Positions 12,601 through 27,600 of a stretch of 64,000 bases of DNA are shown in pieces. The notes beneath the pieces were generated by a model. The model saw nothing but the letters and a program-made list of their open reading frames with translations, was not told the origin of the DNA and searched no databases. The position numbers and the translations under genes are program-made. Source of the DNA: Sipunculus nudus (lineage: Eukaryota > Annelida > Sipuncula > Golfingiida > Sipunculidae); assembly GCA_026874595.1 (NCBI GenBank), contig CM049316.1, forward strand, positions 24,329,839 to 24,393,838, written 5' to 3'. Position 1 is the stretch's first letter, and each line of letters opens with the position of its first letter.

Positions 12601-15600
12601 AAGAGTGAAAACTCATATAAAATCATACGCTCTTTACACAGCGCTTTACTCATAGGCCAACTACCTATATCGTAAGTGCTGTTTGTAATGACCTTGTATA
12701 CTGAATCTCTACACCAGAGGGGTGCACTGTAGTTTGGTCCAATCAGATGAGACCCTGTGCTGGAAGCAAAACAGTTTACCAGCAAAGTGAAGAATACACA
12801 AAGCCAATGTTGTTCATTTTGTTTTGAGTGACAGCTCATAGCCCTGGCGACCATTTGAATAGGCCAAAGGCTCAGAGAGAATTGCCCCACACATGGTTTC
12901 TGGGCGGAGCCTGATGCCTGTTGAGTGTTTGTTGACTTGCATTTGGTTTGCTGATAGTCCCATCAGCAGTTTCTTAAGCAGACAGGCCCCATGTGCACAA
13001 CCTGGTGTGTAAATGCATTATAAAAGGTCAAAGCAGGCAGCGTGAAAATCAGTAGCTTCTTTAGAAGCTCAAGATTTTCGCTGCTTTGGGAGCATAATAA
13101 AATCACAATATATAATTTTAAGAAAATTACAAAAGTTTAGAATTTTCATTCTGTACCTTAGGCATAGTTGATGTACCATGCCGTCTTGAGAAAAGACATT
13201 TAGGACATAACATATTTAATTAATCCACATGTAAAATATTTATTCATATCAGTGAACTGGAATTCTGTTTTATGAACTGATGCCTTCTAATGATATGCAC
13301 ATATTCCTTCCATGAACAAGGCACATTGCTTCAGGTACAGATGTTTGTGAGTTTGTTCTATTGTGTTAACCTTGTATATCTGTTTCTTGTTATTGTCTTC
13401 AGGAAGCAGACAACTGGACTACCTTATCAGCCGATGTAGAGGAGGTGTTTCAATCAGGGGATATTCACGCTGTAAGTATGAATAATAATTATAATAAAAA
13501 TAGTGATAATAACTAGAATACGGGTAGTTGACAAGCGACTACGTGTATCCACCAAAATCAGAGTAGGACGGGTGAAGTGAGGCATGGTTTGAGTGGCAGG
13601 GGAAATAGAGTTGCATTTGTTACATATTAGAATGGATCTCTGCCACATTATTTGAATGAGAAACTATCCAAGATGTATACACATGCAAAATTTCAGGTGG
13701 AAAAGTCAAACCACTGCAGAGATATGAGTGATATTATCCCACAGCAGACAAATAGATGGACGCTGTGCAAAAATGGCTGCAGGTGGTGCCACCATTTTTG
13801 TGTATGTTATAAAGCTATCCAAGGGCTACATTTGTGTAAAATTTTTTTCCTGATTGGTCAAACGAGTCCGGAGATAGAAGCATTAATGTCTGCAGCATGA
13901 ATGTGAATGAAGCTGGCGCCACCTGTCATAAAATCAAGAAAGCTATGTGGGATGTATACGCATACCAAATTTCAGGTAATTTGGTCAAACCACTGCAGAG
14001 ATATGAGTGATTTTAACCCAAGGCAGACAAACAGATGGACACTGTGCAAAAATGGCTGCAGGTGCCGCCACCATTTTTGTATCTAATACTTATAAAAGGA
14101 ATTCGGTTCACGTCTGTTCACAATGTTCTCTAAAACCGCGTTTTGTATAATAGTGTGCCTTGCATCATTTTAAAGGTTATCATGCCCGCAGTGACATAGG
14201 TGATATGAGAATAAATAATTTTTAATGTACATATAATTTTCAGTGATTTTTCCGATTTTACTGACTAGCACAGAGGTTAGACCGAGCACAGCCGAAATGC
14301 CTTCGGCAATGACCGGAACGCATGCATCGTGGTCTCTCAACCTTAAACACTACTATTGTTCATATGAATAACGCTTGCTTTCAGTGAGGGATTTAAGCCT
14401 GTTGGGCCTTTCGTTGACCGAGGCTTTCACCCACGTGCTTGGTCAGTAAAAGAGAAAAAATAGGGTACTCGCTTTATGAAATGGAGAATTCAACCCAGGA
14501 GGAATAATGACAAAACCTAATTCAAGGTCCCAATTTCACGAACAGGCGTTGGGTGGGGCGGGGTGGGGTGGGGTTGAGTGGTGTCTGGGATTTCAGGCCT
14601 CAAAATTTGTCTGATACGATGAAAAAAAGGTTAAAAATGAATACAGACTCTCTGCATGGAGTCCTTTTGAGTCCGCTTCTGCTACTTACGAGGTATGCAT
14701 TTTTCTGTTTCTTTCTTCAGGAACAGTTTCCTTGCAACTTACATTTAATATATCTTTCATGTGTTCTTCACATCAACCTAATCTTTATACGTCCAACGAT
14801 AGAATCCAGTCAAATATCATCGAAAACCTGAATGCCTCCGCGTCTCATTCCGGTTCGCAATGTAAACACCATCACTGACAAGGTCTTCAAGTTAAACATA
14901 CCGGGGTATAAATTTCTTGCTAAGAGGACAGCCCTACATAATAAATGTTAAAACTATTGGAGCGACTGCAGGATCACTCACGCACTGTCTCCACAAGGTT
15001 ATGAGTTTATACGGACGGACGGTATGATGTTTAGGATTCATGTAATTTACAAGTAAGAGGCAGATAAAAATTTGTGGCAAAATTAGGATACAAGCAGCTG
15101 GACATAGAAACGTTTTCTGTTCACAGAAGTGTTGTGCTTCAGAGAGGAGCGTGAGTTATTCTGCAGTCGTTCCAAAATGTTTATACATATCTTATGGAGA
15201 GAGTTTCCCACTGAAAACCTATATTATCTGTTAACTTTGAGAATAAAAAAAGGAGCCAACATTTCACATCTCAGTTAATAAATCTCATCAACCCCGGTGA
15301 TAAGCCCGGTATACCGGGTCTATCAGCTAGTATGTTATAAAGCTATCGAAGGGCTACATTTGTGTAAAAAATTTTTCCTGATTGGTCGAACGAGTCCGGA
15401 GATATAAGCATGGTTGTCTACAGCGTGAACGTGAATGTAGGTGGCCCAACCTGTCATAAAATCAAGAAAGCTATCTAGGATGTATACGCATGCCAAATTT
15501 TAGGTGAATTAGTCAAACCACTGCAGAGATATGAGTGATTTTAACCCAAGGCAGACAAACAGATGGAGGCTGTGCAAAAATAGCTACAGGTGGCGCCACT

Positions 15601-18600
15601 TTTTTCTTGTGTATGTTATAAAGCTATCCGATGGCTACATTTGTGTAAAAAAATTTTCCTGATCGGTCAAACGTTTCCTGAGATATGTGGGTTTATGTGT
15701 GGAAACAGACACACTAACGGATGCTGGGCAGAGAGGAAAGGTCAGAGGTCAAGGCCACTTGGTTAGGCACCAGTTCACATGTGACCTGATAATTTGTGTA
15801 AGTTTCGGAAAAATTTGTCCAGTAGTCTCAGAGGAGTTCTCCGGAAACGAACGCGGTGGCGGCGGAACCCGGTCAAAAACATAGTATCCACAAGACTTCG
15901 TTTTGGCAGATACAATAATAATAATAATAATAATGATAGTAATAATTATAATTGTCATGATGATAATAGTGACAATGGTAATAGGGAATTATAATATTAT
16001 AAAATATAATATTAAAGATAATAATGGTGTCAGTAATAATTGTGATAATGGTAACAGTGATGATGATGATGACAATGATAATAAATAGTACTTGTAATGT
16101 GACAATTCTCAGATAATCACAGTTCTATCCAAACACTGTCAATTCAGACAAAAGCCAAGATATAGGAGCTTTTTGGTAATATTATTATAGTATTTTTACA
16201 GACGCTGTTATTAGCCAAAAGTTTTTTCTGAATGGTACATAATTAAGGTTTAATTTCACTTACTTTCATTAGGAATTCTACCCAGTCTTAATTTACCTTT
16301 ATAATAATTAACAGATCACAGATGTGACATTCTGTTGTGTAAGATGTTTATAAAATTATTAAATCCATGTTTGAAGTTTCCTCAAACTTAAAAATTGTGA
16401 AGTGCATGCTTATGGTTTACCTCACCCTTTATATGGCAAACGTGGTTATTGATATAGGAAAAGTATGATCAAAATTATGACCTAGATTGCCATAACAATA
16501 ATAATCCAAAATGGTATATGTTTTTATGATTACAGATATCTGAGAAGTTGGTCGGGATGCAGCAGAGTCTGGTAAGTGGGCTCTCTTGAAACATTTCAGA
16601 AGCGGATGGGGGGGGGGGGGGGGGGGGGATAGTCCAGAGATCTGGACCAAAAAGGCTGCATAAAGAATACATATAACCTGTCTTTTTCGGGATACAGCCC
16701 GGAATTTAACCACACTTTAAACCAGGCTGGTGAGATACAATATTATAATCCAATTGAAGACTGCCTTTCCAGTATAAATGTTTAAACAAATTATTGAATT
16801 ACACATTACACTAAAATTTAAGAAATTAGGGTTATTAGCACATATGGAAAAGGGCATTCCACATGCAGGGAAGAATGTGACAAACAGACAAATATCCACA
16901 TGCATTGGAAGGCAGCCTGAAAGTACATCCATCAGTAATGTACAGAGCAACATGCAGCATTAGACAGAAGTAGGGTTTTTACAGTTTATGGGTGCAACAA
17001 TATTGGGAAGTACAGATTTAGTCAAAGGGGGTTACTTCAGGAAATGTCTTCATTATCAGTTATGATAATACCACTTCTGCATATCAACTCAACCTTGTGT
17101 CAGCTCAGTGAAATGCTTATGTTAGAAAAGTTTATAACAAATAATTCTTTTGTATATCCTCATAAAATATGACGTCTCACAAATATTGTAAGCAGTATAT
17201 ACACTGCCATGAACTGAAATTTGATTCAGCTAACATTTAAAGGTGCCAATTCATCTACCTTTTTAAACTGAATTTATGTGATTTCTGGCTTCCTCTGTGT
17301 ATATTTTAATGATCTAAGGGTTAGCTTGGTTATAAAAAGTTCTAATAACGCCTCTACGAAGGATGTATGAATTTGTTTATCAACATGTTTGTAAACAGTA
17401 TGTTGACAAATGGGAAAAACATGTAACTGAAGGTGGTAGGTTGCAAATATGTGGAGGTAGAAAAATTCACTTGATACAATGCCATTTGCAAAGCTCTGGC
17501 TTATCTGACATGATGCCAGATGCTCTTGATGAATTTTTATTGATTATTTTGGCAGGGCCCCATATAAATTTTAAACACGTTGATATAAACAAAACAAGCA
17601 GCCTGTGCGTGATAATTTCCATGTTTTGTGGCCTATTTTTTATAAAAGTTCCAAGGGATTACCTTCAGTTTATAAAGGTCAGTTAGGTGATTAGGCCCCT
17701 TTAAAGATATCCAATTGAACAGTATCTTTTTTGTATACACTTTATCAAATTTTTCAAATAAATATATTTTATATTTTTGATTTTGTGACAGCATATGCTG
17801 ACTGATGTGCCTGACTACACAGAACGGTGCAACCTTTTGGAAAATCTGAAGAATAGACTGGAGGCCATGCTAAGCCCTCAGCTGGTAGCTGCCTTCAATG
17901 CACAGTCATTAGGTATGTCAGGATACTGCAGTTGGCTTCATATTTTGGGGGATTATAATTTTCAGGGTTCCATTTTCGTGAGCTCACCTTACAATACTAA
18001 CAATAGCATACACAGTGTATACCCTTTGTCACAAAATAATTATATTAAATAATTTGTACAAAATTTAGGTGAATCGAGTTGACCCAAGGAAACATCAAAT
18101 GAGATTTGATATAATTTATAACAGCAGTCTTTGATTTTCAGTTAAATTACAAGATATATTAATATTTATAATATCTGTCTTTCTCATTTTGAGTAGGCTC
18201 TAATAAATGCGTCTCTTAATTAAGAGATTTTTCTGGGGATAATGTTCCTTTCATTAAAATCACAAATTTGATATCCTCATGAATAAATAAAAAATTAACA
18301 TTTCTTTACAAAGGCAGAAGATTTTGTTAGAAGTTAAATCTATTTTTAAACCAAGGAAAATGTTATCTGTCTTAAATTGGAATGCCCAAATGACCAGATC
18401 CTCACCCAATTTAATGGGGTACTCTTTTGCCCATGTCGCACACAAGTTTATGGAAATCTTTCTACAGTTTTTCTTTCAGAATCTTTAAAAGCTAGAAATC
18501 TGCATTCTAATTCTAAGGAATGCAAGCCTCTGCCATGTAGGGGGGTCTGTTTTGAGGGATGCTCAAAAAACCTTGTTTGCATTCACTTATTCAGCCAATA

Positions 18601-21600
18601 TTCCAAGGCACTTTCATGCATAAGTGACTGTACATTTGTGAATACTCATTAATCATGCTCCTGAATCTGGATTGCTTGCCAGATCCACACCTAAATCTAA
18701 CTGATTCTTCATTAGGTTCCATTCATGATTGCATGACTAATGTTGTGAAACTTTGTGTGTTTGTGTTATTTAATGCCCTGTTTATTTGATATATATTTAA
18801 TATATTCAGAGGGAGCCCAAATGTATGTGAGGATTTTCAAGGACATAGACCGTCTGCCACAACTCATCAAATATTACCACAAATGTCACAAGGTAAAACT
18901 TACATAACATATTATAATTTGCATAATTTCATACATTAATTTTTTTTATACATGAATGAAAATCATAGGTCATGCATTTTTTATGGTTCAATAGAGGCAA
19001 CATATTTTTAACACTTCATTGTGTGTGCATGTTAGTTGCTGCAGTGTAAACATAATATTATTAATTTGTGAATTAATCACTATAATTATAATAATATTAT
19101 ATTCATTTAACTTATGTAACACCAGAAGATCTGACAGTCATACTGCTGTAATTAATAATATCTCATTTCATTGACAGTATCTATATTCGACTATTACCTT
19201 TTTGGAGGTGTAAATTTAAGCTCCACCCATTTGTGCATAGTAGCCAAGAAGTAGTTGTCAGAAATGGACTAGTCAAATAAATTCTGAGTAGTTAATCCAG
19301 TAAAAATGGCTGCTGGTGACTAGGAGCAGAACCTCGCTTGTCTGACAGACAAAAAGGTGACAATCATATGACTTATTCTATTTTATGCACAAAGATTTTT
19401 TCAAAGATTTTTACTACATGCCCAGGGAGTTTTTGGTACTAGTCGAACATAAAATGTGTAGAACCGGGAGAATGTGTTACACAATATCAACAAGTTGAAA
19501 ATGCCTAATCATTGCTTGTGAAAAAAAAAGGTTCATGCACAGGATTACTAAACAACCATTGTGGTTAAAATAAAGTATACAGTAGTACACAGAAAGATTC
19601 CTTATTTACAGAGCCAGTTGGTGGAACAATGGAAGAAGATTGTTGAAAACGCTGCAGAGGACACAGTGGTTGAATGGATCTCTGAGTTCTATGATATATT
19701 ATTATCAGCATGGCATTCCCAAGTAAGAACTGGAGTCATTTTTCAGAAAGGTCACTTTTGAGGTTGATTGACACCTGAAGAACTTGTATGTTTAACAGAT
19801 CACACATTATTGAGATGGTTAACAGAAAAAAATTAAGTAATCTTTGAAATACATATGATAGCAAATTTTAAAGTATATCAGATTTCATGTTACATTTAAA
19901 TATATTTGTTTACAAAAATATTTTTTTTATTATGTTATTTAATGCAAAGTTCACCTAAAATTATCATGACCATTTTATAAAATTAGGCATAATTTCACAA
20001 AAGTCTGCAGTAATATGGAAAGATTAAAGAAAAAATGCTGCATTCTGCCTATCTTCGTGTGTTTTGAATCTTGCATGTCAGCTGAGTGTTATGAACCATG
20101 GGTCACTTGTCTTTCAGATCAAGTGGTGTAGTCAGGTATTCCAGGAGCCCGTGCCAGTTGTCTGTGTTCTCCTGGTAGAAGCACTGCAGACTCTGGACCC
20201 ATCAGTCCCATCGTCAGTGGCAACCTATCTCCAGAACCAGTCAGAAGCCTTGCCAGCCCTTATTACTCTTAAAGAGGTGTGTCCCACTCTGAAATAAATT
20301 TCATTTTAAGGCTAAAATAAAGGTTGGGTTCTCATGCATTTTTTTTCAGAAATCAGTGTGGGATGGAAATTTTTTTTACCCTTTTTATTTATAAATAATG
20401 TTAGTCCCATGTTTTTTATATGAATAAAAAGGGTAAAAAAATTTCTCATTTAAACTTTAACTTCTTCACCCCAAACTTACCATGAGAATTTTCTTCTTAT
20501 GCTTATTGTTATATTCTGACTACAAGTGATGAACAAGTACATTTTTTCTGAATGGAAATGGCTTTCTAAAAATATATTTTCTCAGGGAATCCAAGAAATA
20601 TAAATATTTAAATTTCTTATTTTAAAACAGGTGGAGAAAAGCAAACAATTGGAGAAAAGAAAACAATTGGAGAAAAGCAAAAAATGGAGAAAAGAAAACA
20701 AAACTACAAAAGAAAACAAATGGAGAAAAGGCAACGATTAGAGAAAACAAAAAAAAAAATGGAGTGCAATTTTAATGTAGAGCAAATGCATTCAAAACCT
20801 CTAGCCTTCCTGTTATCTCCATTATTATTCATGCGATTTAGCTTCTGGTACAACTGTCTCTAAATAGGAAGCTTCGGCCAAAAAAAAATGTATGGTTCTC
20901 AGGCAACTTTTTTTCAGAAACCAGTGAGGGCAGCAATATTTTATTTTTACCTTTATTTATATGTTTTGATAAAAATGTCATAAGATCAGGAAAAGCATAA
21001 AAAAACAGAATGTTTTTGTTTAACAGTTAAAAGCACTTTATAACAAAGGAAATCTAATCAAAATTGTATTATTTTATCTTCTAAAAATATGAAAATCAAA
21101 ATAAAAATTTTAGATGCTTTGGGTTAAAATTGATGCCGGCTATGCCTGAGAACCATACCTTTTATATTTGTTGCATTATACACTAACTATTAAACTGAGT
21201 TAATTATTTCAAAACCCTAAAGTTTCTCTATATTTGACCTCTTAACTTGTGAACATGGTATTATCTAGTAGTGTCTAGAAATATATGGAACATTGGGCCA
21301 TGCTACAGTGAACCTGCAGGGACACACTGTTTGTGTGTCATGTTTGAATTCTTAATACTCACATGATAGTATGACAGTGTATACTTGAGTGTATGTATGA
21401 CAACACCTCACTTTTCTTTCCAGGTTTCAGACAGGTTCGCTAAAAGTCTGGATGTAGCCATCGAGTCCCATGCTGAAGGTGAGAGTTCATAAAAAATTAA
21501 GCACAAAATGCATTTTTCATTTGTTGGTATTTAAAATCTCTATTCAAGATATTCAGAAAACTGTTCTAAAAAATTTGAAATAGAAGATTATAAAAAACTG

Positions 21601-24600
21601 AAGATACAAACAATCATGATTATTCATTGTTTGAACTGTTAAATAAATCTTGATAATTTTTCTCAGTCTTCTGATAAAAGTTGACAAAGTATTGACATTT
21701 TTTGAGTAACTACTGTAATCACACACATGTTGCTGGTTTAAACCTTGTTCAGATGTCTGATGGGAGTGTTTTTGTTTGATTAAATTATCTGTCTGAATGT
21801 GTGTTATGATAACAGTTTCTTTAACTGACAAATGTTCGTTAGGGAATATTGTAAACGAATAAAATTTGTAAATTTATTGTAGTGATTTCTTCAGATTATT
21901 TTGTACATTTTTATAAGTAAATCAATTACAGTTATTTCAAAATTGTGAGGCTTTTTGAACCTATTACATTACAGGAAACATGTCAAGTAATTGCATCAGA
22001 AAATTAGCATCGACAGTGTATGCCCCCTACAGGCCCTATATCAAACAATATGGAGACTTCGAAAATGCCAAGCTTCAGGCAGAGCTGAACAAAATACCAC
22101 TGGTAAGAATGATATATACACCATACCTGTCATGAGGGGACACTTGAAGGACAAAGCTAACATGTCCATCCATTAAAGGTGTCCCCTCATGGCAGGTACT
22201 ACTGTACTGTGGTTGGCTTCATATTCACAAAGACAAATTAAGTGGTTCTTCCCTTTTTAGGGTACTGCATGAAAAGTTGGGCCCTATAGTGAATGCCTTG
22301 TCTGCCCCATCTTTGTTCCAACCATCAGTGATGCTTTCTTTCGTGTTCATTATCTCAAAGAGAATATGCATGCTTGATATTTCTCAAATTCTCAGGGATG
22401 ACTGAGCTTTCTAGCCCTATCAAAATTTTAGATGGAACCATTGGATATCCTGTATTGCTGCCAGAACACAGGCATTTTATTTGCTTTCATTTGCAATAAA
22501 TGTTTGATTTTTCTCATATCCACAGGGAAGATTGGTGTCCATGGCAGCCCTATTAAATTACAGAACTGGCCAAAGTCCAATTTGGCTGCCAAAGAACCAT
22601 CCTTAAATTTCATTTGAGTGGAAGAGCAGTATCTCAAACAGACTGTTCTATATTTCTCAAATTCACAGGGGATACTGATGCTTATGAGGGCTCAAATAAC
22701 AGATTTGCCTAATATCTAGTACAGCCACAAAAGAAAATCAGTTAGTTTCTTTTACCAAATTTGACAGATGATCGACACCCATCAGGGGATGTATGCTGTC
22801 AAATTTCAGACTTATTTTAAATCTGATATTACTGCCAGGCAAATATTTTAAAATCCTTTCGCAAACATTATCATAATAACCTTATATATAATGCCATGAT
22901 TTTCCTGAAGACTTGTACATTTTAGATTATTTGTGGTGATAAATTTAATCATTCCACTGGCCTCTGTGGCTCAGGGGTAGAGAACAGGACTCAAAGTGGG
23001 AAATCTTGAGTTCAAATCTCAGTCAAGTTGGTGAGATTTTTCATGGTCGGCCCCCACCCAGGGTGAGCACTCTGCAGGCTTAATGGGAAGGGCTCCCAAA
23101 TAGCCGTGTTTAACTCACAAACAAGTGGGCCTTTTGGGGGTTCCTCGGTGGTATTACCAAGCCACAGGCATGATTACACACCCAGGGCCCACAGGTGTAC
23201 TAGTCACCAGGATATAAAATGAGAGGAAGCGTGTGATATTGCCCTGTCACGTAGTCCGGAATGGAATTTTGCAATGGAAGAAATACATAGTTAAGTTAGC
23301 ATTAAAAATGAAGGCGGTTACCTCCACCAAAAATAGAATTTAAAAAAAAAAAGATGAATTATTCCAATGAAATTCTTTCCTAGATTCCTAGAACATATTT
23401 TTTTACAGGGCCTATCATTAAATTAATGAATAATGTTGATCACTGTGCATTTGTTCGTTCAAGATGTAGGATATTTTAAATGATGTGAGAAAGATTCATA
23501 TTCAAGACTTCCTGCAAAACAGTCATATTCTGTGCTATTTGTGGGTATGTCCTTTACATTATGTGGACTGTGGAGAAATTAATTAGGCCATACATAAAAA
23601 AATTATCATGCTACATTTTTTTGTGAATCAGATTTTGTTTTTGTTTTTGCAAATGAAGACCAAGTCTTTTGTAATCCTGCTTATTTGTGCTATGGCACAA
23701 GTTCCTAGAAAGAAAAGGAAAATGGACTGAATTTTGTACTGATCAAATACACCATTTTCAGAACTGGGACTAATTTTTTCTAGGCAAACTGGCAAAATTC
23801 CACAGAGTGTATCTCTTGACTGATTACAAAGAAGAAAAACATTCACTCACACCATATTTTTTTGTTCCTAAAGTCTGTTGAACAATAACTTTTTTGTGTA
23901 GCCTTACTATGAATAACATTTTTTAGTGACGAAACATGTTTAAATTCTTCAAAGGCATTGTGGCAAAAGCATAATTTAGCAGTATCACTGATGCCTTAAT
24001 CACTCACCTAAAGTAATGTGACCATTGAAAATGGCTCTGATTCTGTGGAATCTCGTTTTGGATTCAATATGATTAAACGGACATAATCAGGAGCAATATT
24101 ATGCCTATTCATTCTAACTATCAGTTCAGTTTGCTTTATACGAAAGTTTCCCCAGCAAAACCATCCCAGCACACAGCCTCAGTACCTCACATACAGCTGG
24201 TTAACACCTTGTTATGGCCCTGCGTGTTTATAAACACAGTCCATGTGTGTCTGTTTACCATAACAAGGCCACATTACCAGAGGTCTGATTGTGATCCGCA
24301 AAACACTGTTTCAGCAAACGGGAAAATGTGTTAGATTTTTTGGGCCAAGTCAGTAAGGGCATTTCCTGATTGACACGTGGCTCTGCCATGCACACAGCCC
24401 CACGTGAAGTGTTTATGTTGACATATTTGATTGCGCCTGGTCCACTGTTTTTAACACTCGTTTACAGGAGTAAGCAAACAGTTTCAAGGCAAAATTTTGT
24501 AGGTACAGATTTATTTTAAATGGAAGCAGCTATTTTTCATTTGAATTCAACATGCTCTTTAGGTGATTGGGCCCCTTTAAGAAATTATGTAAAAATGCAA

Positions 24601-27600
24601 TGAAAGGGCCCTAACATTTTTAGCGAACCTGTGAGCTTATGCGATGGTGTGGCGTTGTCAGGCGTCCGTCGTCCGGCGTCTGTACATTAACCTATACTAT
24701 CTTGAAAACGGCAAGAATTAGCATCATCAAATTTAATGAATAAATTTAGTCATCTAAAAAACTCTATCGGATTTTGCTTATTTTTTGGCTAACTGCATTT
24801 CCTTAGATTTTATAGGGAAAAAGCTAAAAAAGCTTAAAAAATCTTCTTCTCTGAATCTGTTCAGCCAAATTGTCCAATATTTTACAGAAATGATTTCTGG
24901 AACAATCTCTCTCAAATTTGTTCAAATGGTTTAAGTTCGGTGATTTTTGGCCGAGTTACAGGAAGTTGAACTTAGTCATCTGTCCAAAAAAGCATACTAA
25001 AATTACAATCTCAGAAATGGCTTGAGCTATCATCACCAAATTTTATGCCAATGTTGGTCACATGAGTCATATCTGAAATTGAGGTATTGGTGGCGCCACC
25101 TGCATCGGCCTTTTTTGTATGGGGGTCATCAGTGCCCGTATCAAACTGAAGTCTACAAATAACTTCTTCTCTGAAACGATATGGCCAAATTGTTTAATAT
25201 CGCACAGAAATGATCCTAGGGTAGTGCTTTCTGAAGTTTGTTAAAATGGTCTCAGTTCAGTGACTTTTGGCTAAGTTTTGGGAAGCTGAATTTAGTCATA
25301 TGACATAGCAGCCCATTTTAGCTAAGTGGCTAAAAAATCTTCTTCTCAAAAACCACTGGGCCAAATTCTTAAATCTCACACATTAATTATCCTTAGATTA
25401 TTCAAGTTTGTTCAAATGGTCTCAGTTCAGTGACTTTTGGCTAAGTTATGGGAAGCTGAATTTAGTCATATGCCCTAACAGCCCATTTTAGCTAAGTGGC
25501 TAAAAAAATCTTCTTCTCAAAAACCACTGGGCCAAATTTTTAAATCTCACACATTTATTATTCTTAGATGTTGATAATTCAAGTTTGTTCAAATGGATTC
25601 AGTTCAGTGACTTTTGGCTGAGTTATGGGAAGCTGAATTTAGTCATATGCCATAACAGCCCATTTTAGCTAAGTGGCTACAAAAATCTTCTTCTCAAAAA
25701 CCACTGGGCCAAATTCTTAAATCTCACACATTAATTATCCTTAGATGTTGATAATTCAAGTTTGTTCAAATGGTTTTGGTTCAATGATTTTTGGCTGAAT
25801 TATGGGAAGCTGAACTTTTGCCATTTTGCTGTATTTTCCCTTATGAGTTATAAACCTACAAAACGTTTTTTGACTGATGATACTGAGGCCAGTTTGTTTA
25901 ATATTTTGCAAGAATAATTCCCTGAATAATTCTTATAATTTATGTGTATTTTATGGTTCCAAAGAATGAATTTTGGCTGATTTATAAAGATTGAATTGAG
26001 TCATTTTACCATACATGTTAGCTGTGTGAAGCAGATACATCTAGCCTAGCACCAGTTTATCAGCATCCATTACATCATGCCTCTAGACATTTAGATTTCA
26101 GGTTATCTATGGAAAATATTGACAAGAATGTTTTTTAAAAGCTTTTAAAAATGTAGATTTATGATATTAGATATCATCTGTACACTAACTCATAATTTCT
26201 CAGGAATAGCAGGAGCTACCATCCCCAAATTTTATGCAATTATCTGTCACAAAATAAATGTTGATGGATTCAGCTTATTTTTGCTATCTGTATTTACTTA
26301 GATTTTACAGGGAAAAAGCTGAAAAAAACTTTAAAAGTCTTATTCTTCTAAACGGTCAGAAATTTACAGAAATGATCCCAGAGGCGAGCCCTCTCAAGTT
26401 TGTTCAAATGGTTTGTGTTTGATAAATTTTAGCAGATTGTGTATGTTTCTTGAATAGGTTGAGAAACTGCCAACTGTTTCAGATTTGGCAACAGGTCAAG
26501 AGTTCATTCAGTGCAGCCAAATATAGGTCAACAGTTCAATCAGTGCAGCCAAGCACAAGGCATGTGATCACCTCATGGGTGTCATGTGAGCACCTCATGG
26601 GCAGCATGTGATCATCTCATGGGTAGCATGTGATCACATCATGAGTATCATGTGATCACCACATGGGTGTCATGCCCCTCAGGGCTGCATATGGAACCAA
26701 TCTGTGAGCTTATGCAATTGTGTGGCTACTATTTCAGATTTGGCAACAGGCAAAAGGTCAGTCTGCATTTATTTATAGCTTTGGCAGACTGCCAACTGTG
26801 TCAGATTATGCAACAGGTCAAGAATTCACTCAGTGCAGCCAGGTACAGGTCAGAAGTTCACTCAGTCTAGCCAGGTGCAGGTCAAGAGTTCACTCAGTGG
26901 AGTAGCCTGAGCCAGTAATTTGTCACAGTACACTCGGGGCAACAGCCTTTCTCACCTAAGCCTGGTCAGCCCCATGCATCAGACTCAAGGTAAGTTTGAT
27001 GTATTGGCCTGTTATTCTGACCTGTCTATGTGTCTTTAATGGCTTTCTTGTTCACAAGACAGGTGTCGCCATCTGCAATGACTTTTGCAAAGTGTATGTG
27101 CCTGCTTAATTGTGCGGAGGAATTTGATATATCAGCCTGAAATTGGGCATATTTTTACATGTCAAATAGCTTTGTTGTATACAAGACTGGTGGTGCCACC
27201 TACAATAATTTTTGTGTTGTGTGCACCCATGCGAGAATTTCAGCAGTGATGTTTGTGTATTGTTTCTTGTTCAGATGTTTAGTACTTGCATTGTTCATAT
27301 ATATGAAAAGTAGTGGTTCAGCATTGAAGCGTTATACCTGGTGTATATCCATATGCACAGGTTCGCATTAGGCCTGTAGGCCTTGTTTTTTTTATTTTCT
27401 GAAAGTTCAAACTCTTTATTAGGCCACATAAGTTTGTTTAGAAATTCTGTGAAAAATGCCATGGAAAGGTCCTAAAATAGGTCTTTTTATTTTCTGAAAG
27501 TGCAAGAACCTCATTAAGTCCGTTTACATGATTATCACTTTAAAATATATATGACCTTTTGACCTTTGACAGGACCACGAGGATGTGATTGACTGCGTAC

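Larger units (their letters stand above)
24617..27385 (+). repeat. Large GCGAACCTGTG-ended repeat element, copy 1
   Basis: Starts TAGCGAACCTGTGAGCTTAT and ends TGCACAGGTTCGCATTAGGC; GCGAACCTGTG is an inverted terminal match. Inside are three units of about 175 bp (25236-25770) and a 22 bp array (26560-26690). Reversed copies occupy 46594-50246. GGTGGCGCCACCTGCATCGG and CTTCTTCTCAAAAACCACTG text recurs. No protein domain is visible. Confidence 0.75.

Noticed and set aside
12570-12890. 106-codon frame on the - strand
   Set aside because: It lies in the ACGCTCTT-ended repeat; the other copy at 63001 does not keep the frame.
15749-16088. Poly-Ile and poly-Asn frames
   Set aside because: They are translations of the AAT/GAT microsatellite.
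17363-17686. 107-codon open frame on the + strand
   Set aside because: It lies wholly within a TTAA MITE; the same region in the other copies is frameshifted, and no domain is visible.
22966-23040. Possible tRNA gene
   Set aside because: A and B boxes are present, but the sequence continues into a repeated body and a second copy exists, so it is a SINE head.
25236-25770. CRISPR-like regular repeats
   Set aside because: Units of 175 bp are contiguous with no unique spacers, within a eukaryotic intron.
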